From: Leuconostocaceae bacterium ESL0958 | GTDB lineage: Bacteria > Bacillota > Bacilli > Lactobacillales > Lactobacillaceae | DNA: 64,000 nucleotides | Direction of reading: 5' to 3' | Assembly (NCBI GenBank): GCA_029433265.1 | Contig: JAQTHT010000005.1 | Coordinates: forward strand, 21,253-85,252 | Part shown: positions 16,504 to 24,547 of the stretch, piece after piece | Position numbering within the stretch: position 1 is the first letter of the stretch | Layout: every line of letters starts with the position of its first letter | Position numbers and translations under genes: made by a program | The notes under the pieces: generated by a model | Databases searched by the model: none | What the model was told of the DNA's origin: nothing | What the model saw: only the letters and a program-made list of their open reading frames with translations

Positions 16504-16816
16504 TTGACAAATAAATCAACTTAATTTAATCTAATACTAATCAATAGCGATGAAAAGATGAGTAATCGGACTTTGTTAGCCCAGAGAGCTAACGGCTGGT
16601 GTGAGTTAGCCTAACAAAGCCGCTGAAAATGGTCTTGGAGCTACTGCAAGTGTGAGTTACGATGAGCACTTGCCGGTCTCGCCCGTTACAGCGATCGGTA
16701 TACTAGCTAGTAATGGCAGCGTACTTAAAAGTGGGTGAGGCAGTGATGTCTGACCAAGACCAGGTGGTAACGCGAACTTTCGTCCCGGTAGTGCAAGCGC
16801 ACTACCGGGTTTTTTA
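16504..16816 (+). promoter_or_regulatory. T-box riboswitch, methionine specific (inferred)
   Basis: Promoter TTGACA-N17-TAATCT (16504-16532) is followed by a T-box leader: stem I with AGAGAG and a GNUG-like loop, the T-box AGGTGGTAACGCG (16762-16774; TGGT would pair with an A discriminator), and a terminator CCCGGTAGTGC-AAGC-GCACTACCGGG with seven T residues. The putative specifier bulge reads GAAAATGGTC, giving codon ATG, hence tRNA-Met. No synthetase follows; the regulated genes are the SAM enzyme and ECF transporter starting at 16978. The remaining 160 bases to the start codon are AT-rich and featureless. Confidence 0.85.
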
Positions 16817-16977
16817 TTTAGCAAAGAACGAAGGAAGCGAATATTCTGGTTGTTGCTTTTATTTTGCGCTCAAAAGGGGGTTAAAGTTCGTTTTTAAAGT
16901 ATTATTTTGATTTTATATGTTATTATTGTATTGTTTTTAAGATTATTACAGCAAAAAAGAAGGAAGAGGATTAAGAA

Positions 16978-17823
16978 ATGACGAAACCACTAGTATTACA
17001 AACAGACTTTGGCTTGAACGATGGGGCGGTTTCGTCCATGTACGGCGTGGCCAGCCAAGTGGCCCCAGAGGTGCGGGTGGCCGATTTGACTCATGGGATT
17101 ACCCCTTTTAATATTTTTGAAGCATCGTTTCGCTTAGCCCAAACGGTCCGCTACTGGCCCAAAGAAACGGTTTTTGTATCGGTCGTTGATCCTGGGGTGG
17201 GCTCCAAGCGACTGTCCCTGGTCGCCCGTTTAAAGAGTGGCCACTATGTCATCACGCCTGATAACGGCACGTTAACGCATTTGGCTGATCTCTATGGCAT
17301 TGATGCAGTTCGGGTGATTGACGAGCGGATTGACCGGTTGCCTGGTTCTGAAAAATCAGCGACCTTCCACGGCCGAGACATTTACGTTTACAACGGGGCG
17401 AAGTTGGCGGCTGGACAGGTGACCTTTGAAGAAATCGGTCAAGCCCTGCCAGTCGAAGAGGTCATTACGCTGCCATTGAATCCGGCTGTGCAAACCGGCC
17501 AGACCATTACTGGCAATGTGGATATTACGGACGTAAACTTTGGTTCCCTGTGGACGAACATTGATGAAAAACTTTGGCACGAAGGTTTTGGCAGTCACTA
17601 TGGCGACCGCTTTGCTGTGACGGTTTTCCATGAAGGGCAGGAAGTCTACCATGCGGTGTTGCCCTATGAAAAGACGTTTGCCGATGTTCGGCCGGGCGCA
17701 GCTTTGCTGTACTTGAATTCTGTTAACACGGTGGGCTTGGCCATTCGACAGGGCTCGATTGCTAATGAAGCCCATCTGTCTGCCGGACCAGATTGGTCCA
17801 TTAAGATTGTGAAGGAGGATTAG
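16978..17823 (+). CDS. SAM hydroxide adenosyltransferase (DUF62 family)
   Basis: A 281-residue protein of the duf-62/SalL-fluorinase family, which cleaves S-adenosylmethionine with hydroxide to adenosine and methionine. The N-terminal LQTDFGLNDGAVSSMYGV and VVDPGVGSKR carry the conserved Asp/Arg/His-region residues, and ITPDNGTLTHL and ATFHGRDIYVYNGAKLA complete the active site. As the first gene under a Met T-box, next to an ECF transporter, it may return methionine from SAM. It ends 2 bases before the S-component. Confidence 0.85.
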   Translation: MTKPLVLQTDFGLNDGAVSSMYGVASQVAPEVRVADLTHGITPFNIFEASFRLAQTVRYWPKETVFVSVVDPGVGSKRLSLVARLKSGHYVITPDNGTLTHLADLYGIDAVRVIDERIDRLPGSEKSATFHGRDIYVYNGAKLAAGQVTFEEIGQALPVEEVITLPLNPAVQTGQTITGNVDITDVNFGSLWTNIDEKLWHEGFGSHYGDRFAVTVFHEGQEVYHAVLPYEKTFADVRPGAALLYLNSVNTVGLAIRQGSIANEAHLSAGPDWSIKIVKED

Positions 17824-17824
17824 G

Positions 17825-18385
17825 ATGAAAAAAAGGACGTTAGCAACCCGGGATGTCGTAGCTGTTGGCTTAGGCGCCGCAGTCTTCCTGATTCTCTTTA
17901 AGTTAATTGCCATTCCAACGGGTTTGCCGAATACGCAGGTAAATGTGGCCCAATCCTGGTTGTCCCTGGTTAGCATTATTTTCTCCCCGGTGGTGGGGGC
18001 ACTGGTGGCCATCATTGGGCACAGCCTAAATGATGCGCTCTCGTATGGGTCGGTATGGTGGTCTTGGGTGATTGCGGATGGTTTGTACGCTTTTGTCTTT
18101 GGCTGGCTGGTGAAAGGGGCCCGGCTCAACAAAGGGCGTTTGTCTTGGAAAAAAATCATCTGGTTCAACCTTAGTCAGTTAGTAGCCAACCTACTTGCTT
18201 GGGTCGTGCTGGCACCAAGTTTGGATATCTGGATCTATGCGGAACCAGCGAACAAAGTATACCTGCAGGGTGCGCTGAGTACGGTGGTGAACGTGCTTTC
18301 TACGGCTATTATTGGCACCTTGCTGCTCAAGCTCTATGTGAATGGACGTGGGCAAGATCGCGTATTACGAGAAGAAGATGAGTGA
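17825..18385 (+). CDS. ECF transporter S component, probable methionine-related (MtsT-like)
   Basis: A 186-residue integral membrane substrate-binding protein with about six helices. Conserved S-component stretches are VGLGAAVFLILFKLIAIPTGLPNT at helix 1 and the SPVVGALVAIIGHSLNDALSYGSVWWSW turn. MtsT proteins were inferred to carry methionine from their co-regulation by methionine-responsive leaders, which fits the T-box here. The substrate remains an inference. Confidence 0.75.
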   Translation: MKKRTLATRDVVAVGLGAAVFLILFKLIAIPTGLPNTQVNVAQSWLSLVSIIFSPVVGALVAIIGHSLNDALSYGSVWWSWVIADGLYAFVFGWLVKGARLNKGRLSWKKIIWFNLSQLVANLLAWVVLAPSLDIWIYAEPANKVYLQGALSTVVNVLSTAIIGTLLLKLYVNGRGQDRVLREEDE

Positions 18386-18402
18386 ATGAAAGGGGGATGC
18401 TG

Positions 18403-20055
18403 ATGGAAACAGCGGCCATTGCAGTTAGGCATTTATCCTTTACCTACGATAATCGGGCAGAAAAAACATTGGACGATCTCTCGTTTACCCTACCCAAGGC
18501 CAGTAAAACCCTGCTGGTAGGCCCATCCGGTTCGGGCAAAAGTACCTTGCTATCCCTCCTGAATGGTCTCATTGGTCCCCAGCAAGGGGACCTGACGGGC
18601 ACCTTGTTGATTAACGGGCAGGACGCTCGGGGACAAGGGGTGTTGGAACGGTCGCTGGCCATTGGCACCATCCTGCAAGATAGCGACCGTCAATTCGTGG
18701 GACAGACGGTGGCTGAAGACATCGCCTTTGTCTTGGAAAACGAAGCAAAAGCACAGGACGAATTAAGGCAGGCTGTGGCAGAAATAGCAGCACTACTAGG
18801 CTTAACTGACCTTCTTTCCTCGGGGCCAACTCTGCTATCCGGTGGGCAAAAGCAGCGCGTGGCGATGGCCGGCGTCTTGGTTGGCCAAAGCCCAATTTTG
18901 ATTTTGGATGAACCGCTGGCTAGCCTGGATCCACAAACCGGGCAAGAATTGCTGGCCGTCTTGGACCGTTTGCAAGCGGAACAAGGGTTAACCATTTTAA
19001 TGGTCGAGCACCGTTTGGACGAAGTCCTACGGACCGATTTTGATCAGGTGCTGGTATTACAGCGGGGCCAGCTGGCCTTTGCTGGGACTAGTAGCGCCTT
19101 CTTGCAGCAATCTGACTTTGAAGAGTGGGGACTGCAGCGGCCCCCTTATGTAGATTGGTTGTGCCAATCCGGACTGGCACTCAGTGAACTGGTCCGGCTT
19201 GACCGGGTCGATCAACTGGTCTTACCGGCCCGAAGCCGGCTGCAACCATTAGCGCCACTCGGGCGGCCCGCTGGGGCGCCTAGCCCCGTCATCTTGGCGG
19301 CAAAGGACCTTTCTTTTACCTATGGAACGCAGCCGATTTTGTCCCATGTGTCCTTAACAGTGCATCGGGACGAGTGGCTGGCGCTACTTGGGCGCAATGG
19401 TTCTGGGAAAAGCACGTTAGCCCGGCTCCTGGCTGGTTTTCTAAAAAAGCAAAGTGGTCAAATTATTTTTGATCCGGAAGGGGCCGCCATTGATAGCGGT
19501 CGCTTATCCCTAGGGCAGTGGGCTCGCTATGTCGGCTATGTCAGTCAGAATCCAAATGAAATGCTGATTGGCCAAAGCGTCTACGACGAAGTGGCCAGTG
19601 GCTTGGTGCGACAGGGACTGGCAGCGGACCAAATTCAGGAGCGGGTGCTGGCTGGTCTCCGGCAGGCCGACCTTTACCGTTACCGAAATTGGCCAGCTAT
19701 TGCTCTGTCTTACGGGCAAAAGAAGCGCTTGAGTGTCTTAGTACTGGCTGTTTTGCAGCCGGCGGTCTTAATTTTGGATGAACCGACGGCGGCGCAGGAT
19801 GGGCCCAATGCGCAGGCACTCTTGCAGTATTTGGCAACACTACAGGCATCTGGCGTGACAATTATCACGGTAACCCACGACTTGAACTTGCTGCGCCACT
19901 GGGCGAACCGCCTCTTGCTGTTAAAGGATGGCCAACTTGAAGCGGGACACAGTGCAGCTGAACTTTTCCGTGATCCAGTAGCGTTAGCAGCAGCTTCCTT
20001 GATTTTGCCATCGGATTTGTTGCTGCAACAGCGAATAGAAAAGGAACAGAGATGA
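18403..20055 (+). CDS. ECF transporter ATPase, fused double ATP-binding protein
   Basis: A 550-residue protein with two complete ABC domains. Domain 1: Walker [10 protein letters not shown], signature LSGGQKQRVAMAG, Walker B ILILDEPLASLDP. Domain 2 (from about residue 305): GRNGSGKST, LSYGQKKRLSVL, LILDEPTAAQDG. It energises the ECF transporter with the S and T components either side. AGGGGG six bases before the ATG at 18403 selects this start over the GTG at 18382. Confidence 0.9.
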   Translation: METAAIAVRHLSFTYDNRAEKTLDDLSFTLPKASKTLLVGPSGSGKSTLLSLLNGLIGPQQGDLTGTLLINGQDARGQGVLERSLAIGTILQDSDRQFVGQTVAEDIAFVLENEAKAQDELRQAVAEIAALLGLTDLLSSGPTLLSGGQKQRVAMAGVLVGQSPILILDEPLASLDPQTGQELLAVLDRLQAEQGLTILMVEHRLDEVLRTDFDQVLVLQRGQLAFAGTSSAFLQQSDFEEWGLQRPPYVDWLCQSGLALSELVRLDRVDQLVLPARSRLQPLAPLGRPAGAPSPVILAAKDLSFTYGTQPILSHVSLTVHRDEWLALLGRNGSGKSTLARLLAGFLKKQSGQIIFDPEGAAIDSGRLSLGQWARYVGYVSQNPNEMLIGQSVYDEVASGLVRQGLAADQIQERVLAGLRQADLYRYRNWPAIALSYGQKKRLSVLVLAVLQPAVLILDEPTAAQDGPNAQALLQYLATLQASGVTIITVTHDLNLLRHWANRLLLLKDGQLEAGHSAAELFRDPVALAAASLILPSDLLLQQRIEKEQR

Positions 20056-20876
20056 CGGCTTTATTTGGATATCAAAAACGTGATTCTTACTTTCATCGAT
20101 TGACGGCCAGGGCTAAGTTACTGGGGTTGATCTTCCTAACAGTGGCGGGGATGCTGTCTTTTGACGCTCGTTTTCTCGTCTTACTGACGGTTTGTGCTGC
20201 CTTTGCCCTTTATCGCAGCCGCATTCGTTGGGCCGAAATTGCTTGGATCGTCTGGCTAACAATCTTCTTTGCCATTTTGAACCTGGTGCTCATTTATGTT
20301 TTTGCTCCCCAGTACGGCGTGAAGCTCTTTGCGGATAAAACGGTTCTGCTGGGGACTGGCCACTATGCCCTGACGAGTCAGCAGCTCTTTTATGAGTTGC
20401 TCGTGCTGCTCAAATACGCTTTTTCCCTGCCTTTAACGTTGGTCTTTTTATTGACAACACAGCCGAGCCAACTAGCGGCTGGGTTGAATCGCTTGGGCGT
20501 GCCCTATCAAATTGCCTACGCCTTTTCGTTGACGCTGCGGTATTTGCCGACTATTCAGACGGAATTTGCCATGACAAAAAAGGTCCAAGAAGCCCGGGGC
20601 TATACTTTGGGGGCGGATAGTTCCTGGCCCAACCGGTTGCTTGCTACGAGTCGGCTGCTACTTTCGCTCGTTTTTGCCACACTGGAAAAGGTGGAAGTGA
20701 TTAGTCAGGCGATGGCTTTGCGTCGTTTTGGAAAAGGGAAAAGGCGCAGTTGGTACCATGCACAGCACATGGGCCAGCAAGATTGGCTTTTCCTGCTCGG
20801 AACGATTGTTTTGCTACTACTATCGATTTTCTTATGCCAGCAGAATGGCGGGCGCTTTTGGAATCCTTTTTCCTGA
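20052..20876 (+). CDS. ECF transporter T component
   Basis: A 274-residue transmembrane coupling protein of the CbiQ/EcfT family with about five hydrophobic segments. The coupling helices carry the two Ala-Arg-Gly-type motifs, KKVQEARGYTLG and AMALRRFGKGKRR, that dock on the ATPases. It overlaps the ATPase gene by four bases and is the last gene of the Met T-box operon; no terminator is obvious before the tRNA-Asn promoter. Confidence 0.9.
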   Translation: MTALFGYQKRDSYFHRLTARAKLLGLIFLTVAGMLSFDARFLVLLTVCAAFALYRSRIRWAEIAWIVWLTIFFAILNLVLIYVFAPQYGVKLFADKTVLLGTGHYALTSQQLFYELLVLLKYAFSLPLTLVFLLTTQPSQLAAGLNRLGVPYQIAYAFSLTLRYLPTIQTEFAMTKKVQEARGYTLGADSSWPNRLLATSRLLLSLVFATLEKVEVISQAMALRRFGKGKRRSWYHAQHMGQQDWLFLLGTIVLLLLSIFLCQQNGGRFWNPFS

Positions 20877-20942
20877 ACTAAGGATAACGGTGCTAGTTTT
20901 CTGAGTGTTATCATAAAAAATGAAAAAAATATCATCAAATGC

Positions 20943-20971
20943 TTGACAGGCGTCTACGGATCCGGTAAGAT
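20943..20971 (+). promoter_or_regulatory. tRNA-Asn promoter
   Basis: Consensus TTGACA, 17-base spacer and TAAGAT, ending 22 bases before the tRNA. Confidence 0.8.
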
Positions 20972-20993
20972 GAAATCATTCACAACAGCACAT

Positions 20994-21065
20994 TGCTCTG
21001 TAGTTCAGTGGTAGAACACCGCACTGTTAATGCGTAGGTCGCTGGTTCGAGTCCAGCCGGGGCAG
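20994..21065 (+). tRNA. tRNA-Asn (GTT)
   Basis: Acceptor TGCTCTG / CGGGGCA with discriminator G, D-arm AGTTCAGTGGTAGAAC, anticodon loop CTGTTAA giving GTT (reads AAC/AAT), and T-arm GCTGGTTCGAGTCCAGC. CCA is not encoded. Confidence 0.93.
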
Positions 21066-21082
21066 TTCCTTAGTCAAAGTAA

Positions 21083-21117
21083 AAAACGCTCATCTGATTT
21101 TCAGATGAGCGTTTTTA
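21083..21117 (+). terminator. Bidirectional terminator after tRNA-Asn
   Basis: AAAACGCTCATCTGA-TTT-TCAGATGAGCGTTTT perfect 15-bp stem; T-runs on both strands let it serve tRNA-Asn and the converging membrane-protein gene. Confidence 0.88.
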
Positions 21118-21122
21118 CTTGC

Positions 21123-21533
21123 TTAAAGGCCGTGAAAAATCAGCCAAAGAATGACGATGATGGCTAGCCAGAAGAGCGGCTGTGTGTATTTACGCTGCTC
21201 CTGTAGCCGGCTTTGATAGACCCCATTCTCTTCCTGAGCATCAATAATGCCATCGGCCGCGTCCCTTGCAGCTGCTTTTTCCTGTCGCCGGCGGGCAGCC
21301 CGAGCAGCAACCTGTTCAGGATGGCGATTGACGTACTGACCAATCAGTAGGAGCACCAGCGCTAAGATAAGAAAGAACAGCAAGTGCTTGAAGACAAAAA
21401 GCAGGCAGAAGAATAGGACTAGGAGTACTAATAGCCAGGGCACCCAGGCCAGCAGGGCCGCACTGGCAATGAAAAAACCGAGAAGGGCGATGAAGCCGAA
21501 AACGAGGATGAGTAATAAGAGTGTGAGAAGCAT
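21123..21533 (-). CDS. Hypothetical membrane protein, 136 aa
   Basis: No family recognised. The N-terminal 70 residues are almost continuously hydrophobic (two or three helices), followed by an Arg/Ala/Glu-rich cytoplasmic stretch (about residues 78-115) and one C-terminal helix. AGGAATTCC-type ribosome site is weak but GAAAGGAAT lies upstream on the minus strand. The gene is convergent with tRNA-Asn. Confidence 0.65.
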   Translation of the reverse strand: MLLTLLLLILVFGFIALLGFFIASAALLAWVPWLLVLLVLFFCLLFVFKHLLFFLILALVLLLIGQYVNRHPEQVAARAARRRQEKAAARDAADGIIDAQEENGVYQSRLQEQRKYTQPLFWLAIIVILWLIFHGL

Positions 21534-21754
21534 CGGAATTCCTTTCTAACAGTGTTTGTTGGCCTCCATTATAACTTGTTTTTGTAGTCAGGGCAGGCAG
21601 GTTCAGGCGCTAAAAAACGAACATTAGATGAAATCAATAAAGAAAGTTCGGTTAAATGGAGGAGAAATCAGCAAAACGGTCCTTGTTAAATGAAAATTAA
21701 TGCTATAATTGACTTGTTTTGACGAACATTTGCAAGAGCTAAGGGAGTGTACAG
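21534..21754 (+). promoter_or_regulatory. nupC promoter region
   Basis: The gap holds no gene. An extended -10, TGcTATAAT, ends at about 21709 with a weak TTGTTA upstream, leaving a 40-base leader and AAGGGAG before nupC. No clear operator was recognised. Confidence 0.45.
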
Positions 21755-23026
21755 ATGTATTTGCTGATTAACATTGTCGGCTTGGTAATCTTTATGGGCA
21801 TTGCGGTGCTCTTTTCAAAGAACCGATCCGCGATTAACTGGCGTTCCGTGGCAGTCATGACGGTTTTCAACTTGGTTTTGGCCTGGTTCTTAACCTCTTT
21901 CTCCGTGGGACGTTCCATTGTGGAAGGCGCAGCCGACGGCTTCAACGAATTGATTTCGGTGGCCAATGTGGGAATTGATTTCGCCTTGAAACCAACGGGC
22001 ATGTCCTTGCCCTTCACCTTCTTTACGGGTGTATTACTCCCCGTTTTGCTGGTCGTGCCACTCTTCGATATCCTGAACTATATCGGAGTACTGCCATTTA
22101 TCATTAAGTGGATTGGCCGGGGATTGTCGAAGCTGTCTGGCCAGCCAAAGTTTGAATCATTTTTCTCAGTAGAAATGATGTTCTTGGGTAATACCGAAGC
22201 CTTGGCTGTTTCTGCCAACCAATTGAAGCAGATGAAGGCAGAGCGAAACTTGACCTTGGCCATGATGTCCATGTCCTGTGTTACGGCATCCATCATTGGT
22301 TCTTACACCCAAATGATGCCAGGCCAGTTTATTCTGACGGCTGTGCCCATCAACGTGGTCAATGCCTTGATTGTGACGACGATTTTGAACCCCGTTACCG
22401 TCACGCCCGAAGAAGATACCATTGCCACGATTGGCAGCAGCAATCAGCCTGCCGCCGAAGATGTTGACTCTGCCTCAGAAGGGTTGGCAGAAGCAGAAGT
22501 GCAAACAGTGGCCAAGCAGGAACGGGAACCATTCTTCTCCTTCCTGGGTGATTCCATCCTGGGCGCTGGGAAGCTGATTTTGATTATTGCCGCCAATGTC
22601 ATCGCCTTCGTTGCCTTGGCCGCCATGATTGATAAGGTCTTAGGCTGGGTCAATCCTTGGCTGTCTTTGGAACACTTGCTAGGAATTGTTCTCTTCCCAT
22701 TTGCTTGGTTGATGGGCTTGGACACCAGTTCTGCCTTTGATTTGGCTCAGCTGATGGGGACGAAGTTGGTGACGAACGAATTCGTGGTCATGGGGAAGGT
22801 GACCAAGGAAGTTGCCCACTACCCTGAACACTATGCGGCCGTCTTAACGGTCTTCATCACCTCCTTTGCTAACTTCTCGACGGTCGGTATGATTATTGGC
22901 TGCTTCAAGGGCATTGTTGGGGAAGAAAAGAACCGGTTGATTGCCAAGAACGTTGGCTACCTGCTTCTATCTGGTATCATGGTATCCATGTTCTCAGCAG
23001 CAATGGTCGGCCTCTTCGTTTGGTAA
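21755..23026 (+). CDS. nupC: Concentrative nucleoside transporter, NupC family
   Basis: A 423-residue CNT family permease, proton-coupled uptake of nucleosides. Family marks: the gate region FFTGVLLPVLLVVPLFDIL, FFSVEMMFLGNTEALAVSANQL, CVTASIIGSYTQM, and the C-terminal TSFANFSTVGMIIGC that forms the nucleoside site. A polar loop of about 50 residues near 225-275 separates the two halves. Monocistronic with its own promoter and terminator. Confidence 0.9.
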   Translation: MYLLINIVGLVIFMGIAVLFSKNRSAINWRSVAVMTVFNLVLAWFLTSFSVGRSIVEGAADGFNELISVANVGIDFALKPTGMSLPFTFFTGVLLPVLLVVPLFDILNYIGVLPFIIKWIGRGLSKLSGQPKFESFFSVEMMFLGNTEALAVSANQLKQMKAERNLTLAMMSMSCVTASIIGSYTQMMPGQFILTAVPINVVNALIVTTILNPVTVTPEEDTIATIGSSNQPAAEDVDSASEGLAEAEVQTVAKQEREPFFSFLGDSILGAGKLILIIAANVIAFVALAAMIDKVLGWVNPWLSLEHLLGIVLFPFAWLMGLDTSSAFDLAQLMGTKLVTNEFVVMGKVTKEVAHYPEHYAAVLTVFITSFANFSTVGMIIGCFKGIVGEEKNRLIAKNVGYLLLSGIMVSMFSAAMVGLFVW

Positions 23027-23036
23027 AAGATTGTCA

Positions 23037-23060
23037 AACCGCCTACGGGCGGTTTTTTCT
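23037..23060 (+). terminator. Terminator after nupC
   Basis: AACCGCC-TACG-GGCGGTT hairpin followed by TTTTTT. Confidence 0.85.
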
Positions 23061-23141
23061 TTGCTCTGAAAATTGGCCCTTTCCCCGACTTCCTGATAAA
23101 ATAAAAAAGAATAATGCTGTAAGCAAAGTTGGAGGCTTGTC

Positions 23142-23594
23142 ATGGCAGACGAAGAAAAAGCACAAAGTACAGAAAGTACAGAAGAAAAAGACACGCAGGC
23201 GCCGGTTCAGCCAGCAACTGAGGAAGCGAAGCAAGACCAAGCGGCTGACAAAGAGGCTGATCAAACGGCCAGCAATGCTAGTAAGGTAGCGGAAAATGTA
23301 AAGGAAGCCAGTGAAAAAGCTTATCAGGCTGGCTTAGAGAATGCGCAGAAGGCCTATCAGACGGCTAAGAAGAAGACGGATTGGTCGAACCCAATTGTCC
23401 TCCTCGTGGCCGTTCTGGTGATCTTGTTATTGATTCGCCTGCTTTTCGGCACGCTCTTTGCCGATTTCTTTGCCTACCTGGGTAAATTCCTGATGGCCAT
23501 CGTCACGAAGAGTGCTTGGCCGGTCTTTTTGGCCATCTTTGTTTACTACTACCGACATGAAATTCGCGCACTATTGGACCGTTTGGGCCGATAA
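23142..23594 (+). CDS. Hypothetical membrane protein, 150 aa
   Basis: Not recognised. An acidic, Ala/Glu/Gln-rich N-terminal half (about 85 residues, likely disordered or helical) is followed by two hydrophobic segments, NPIVLLVAVLVILLLIRLLF and about residues 118-135, and a basic end. GGAGG precedes the ATG. The next gene starts 21 bases later, also membrane-anchored with low-complexity sequence, so the two probably act together at the envelope. Confidence 0.65.
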   Translation: MADEEKAQSTESTEEKDTQAPVQPATEEAKQDQAADKEADQTASNASKVAENVKEASEKAYQAGLENAQKAYQTAKKKTDWSNPIVLLVAVLVILLLIRLLFGTLFADFFAYLGKFLMAIVTKSAWPVFLAIFVYYYRHEIRALLDRLGR

Positions 23595-23615
23595 GGCAGA
23601 AAGGTTGTATCACTG

Positions 23616-24263
23616 ATGTGGAAACGTAAGCCAAAAAATAAGAAAGTGCAATTTCAACCGGGGGAGGAGCAGCTTTCTCGAGCCCGGAAGAAGTTGCCCA
23701 AGCAGTCCGTCGCGAATGGACAAGCGCAGAGTGGTTCGGCCGCTGGGCGCTTCTTTAAGAGCTGGTATGGCATTGTGATTACCCTCCTGGTCATTGCTGC
23801 GGTAATTATCGGGGCGCTCTTTGCGTTGGGAGCTGCCTCAAACAATGGTAGTGATGATAGCTCAACGCCGGATATTTCGTATTCAAGTCATAAAAAGGCG
23901 AAGTCTTCTTCTGATAGCAGCAGTAGTGACGACAGTGACCAGGATTCGACAGATACAGGCGCGCAACAAAGTCAGTCTAATTCGTCCATGCAAGAACAGC
24001 AGCAGAAGGCGGCTGCAGAAGCAAGAGCCTACATGGCCCAACAGCAGCAACAACAGCAGCAAAAGCAAGCTGAACAGCAAAAACAGCAACAAGCAGCAGC
24101 TGAACAGCAAAAGCAGCAACAGCAGCAAGCTGAGCAACAAAAGCAGCAACAGCAACAACAAGCCCAGCAAAATAGCCAAAATCAAAACAATGGCCAACAA
24201 AATAATGGCCAAAGTAACAATAATAACCAACAAAACCAGCAGGGTCAGCAAAAGCAAAATTAA
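23616..24263 (+). CDS. Membrane-anchored glutamine-rich protein
   Basis: A 215-residue protein with a basic cytoplasmic N-terminus, one membrane helix (GIVITLLVIAAVIIGALFAL, about residues 53-72), a Ser/Asp-rich linker and an outer tail of some 90 residues composed almost only of Gln with Ala/Lys, ending in Asn/Gln repeats. Glutamine codons alternate CAG and CAA, so it is selected at the protein level rather than a simple DNA slippage tract. No catalytic domain is seen; a wall-spanning spacer is one possibility. Confidence 0.65.
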   Translation: MWKRKPKNKKVQFQPGEEQLSRARKKLPKQSVANGQAQSGSAAGRFFKSWYGIVITLLVIAAVIIGALFALGAASNNGSDDSSTPDISYSSHKKAKSSSDSSSSDDSDQDSTDTGAQQSQSNSSMQEQQQKAAAEARAYMAQQQQQQQQKQAEQQKQQQAAAEQQKQQQQQAEQQKQQQQQQAQQNSQNQNNGQQNNGQSNNNNQQNQQGQQKQN

Positions 24264-24296
24264 GGCCCTGTACTAGCCTTGGCCGCGCCCAAGTGC

Positions 24297-24518
24297 TTGA
24301 CTTTGACCAGTCCCCTTTGTAAACTAAGAACAAGTCAAAGAGGAGTAGTTGGCTGGCAATGGAAAGAGACCTGATGGTTGCTGTGAATCAGGCATTGCCC
24401 CTAATGAAGGTTGCTTTGATTGCTTGTCATCAAAGATAATTGAGTGGCTACAAAGACAGTAGCAATTTAGGTGGTACCACGTGCAAGCGTCCTAATCAGT
24501 CGATTAGGACGCTTTTTT
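24297..24518 (+). promoter_or_regulatory. T-box riboswitch controlling valS
   Basis: Promoter TTGACT-N17-TAAACT (24297-24325) leads into a T-box leader with T-box AGGTGGTACCACG (24469-24481) and terminator GCGTCCTAATC-AGTC-GATTAGGACGC plus six T residues. The putative specifier in GAAGGTTGC is GTT (Val), in agreement with the gene that follows. Uncharged tRNA-Val would favour antitermination. Confidence 0.9.
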
Positions 24519-24547
24519 GGTCCCTCTACACAGTAAAGGAGTAATGT

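Noticed and set aside
24000..24240. CAG/CAA-rich tract as a possible tandem repeat or CRISPR-like array
   Set aside because: No regular repeat-spacer period; it is explained by glutamine codons in an intact frame.
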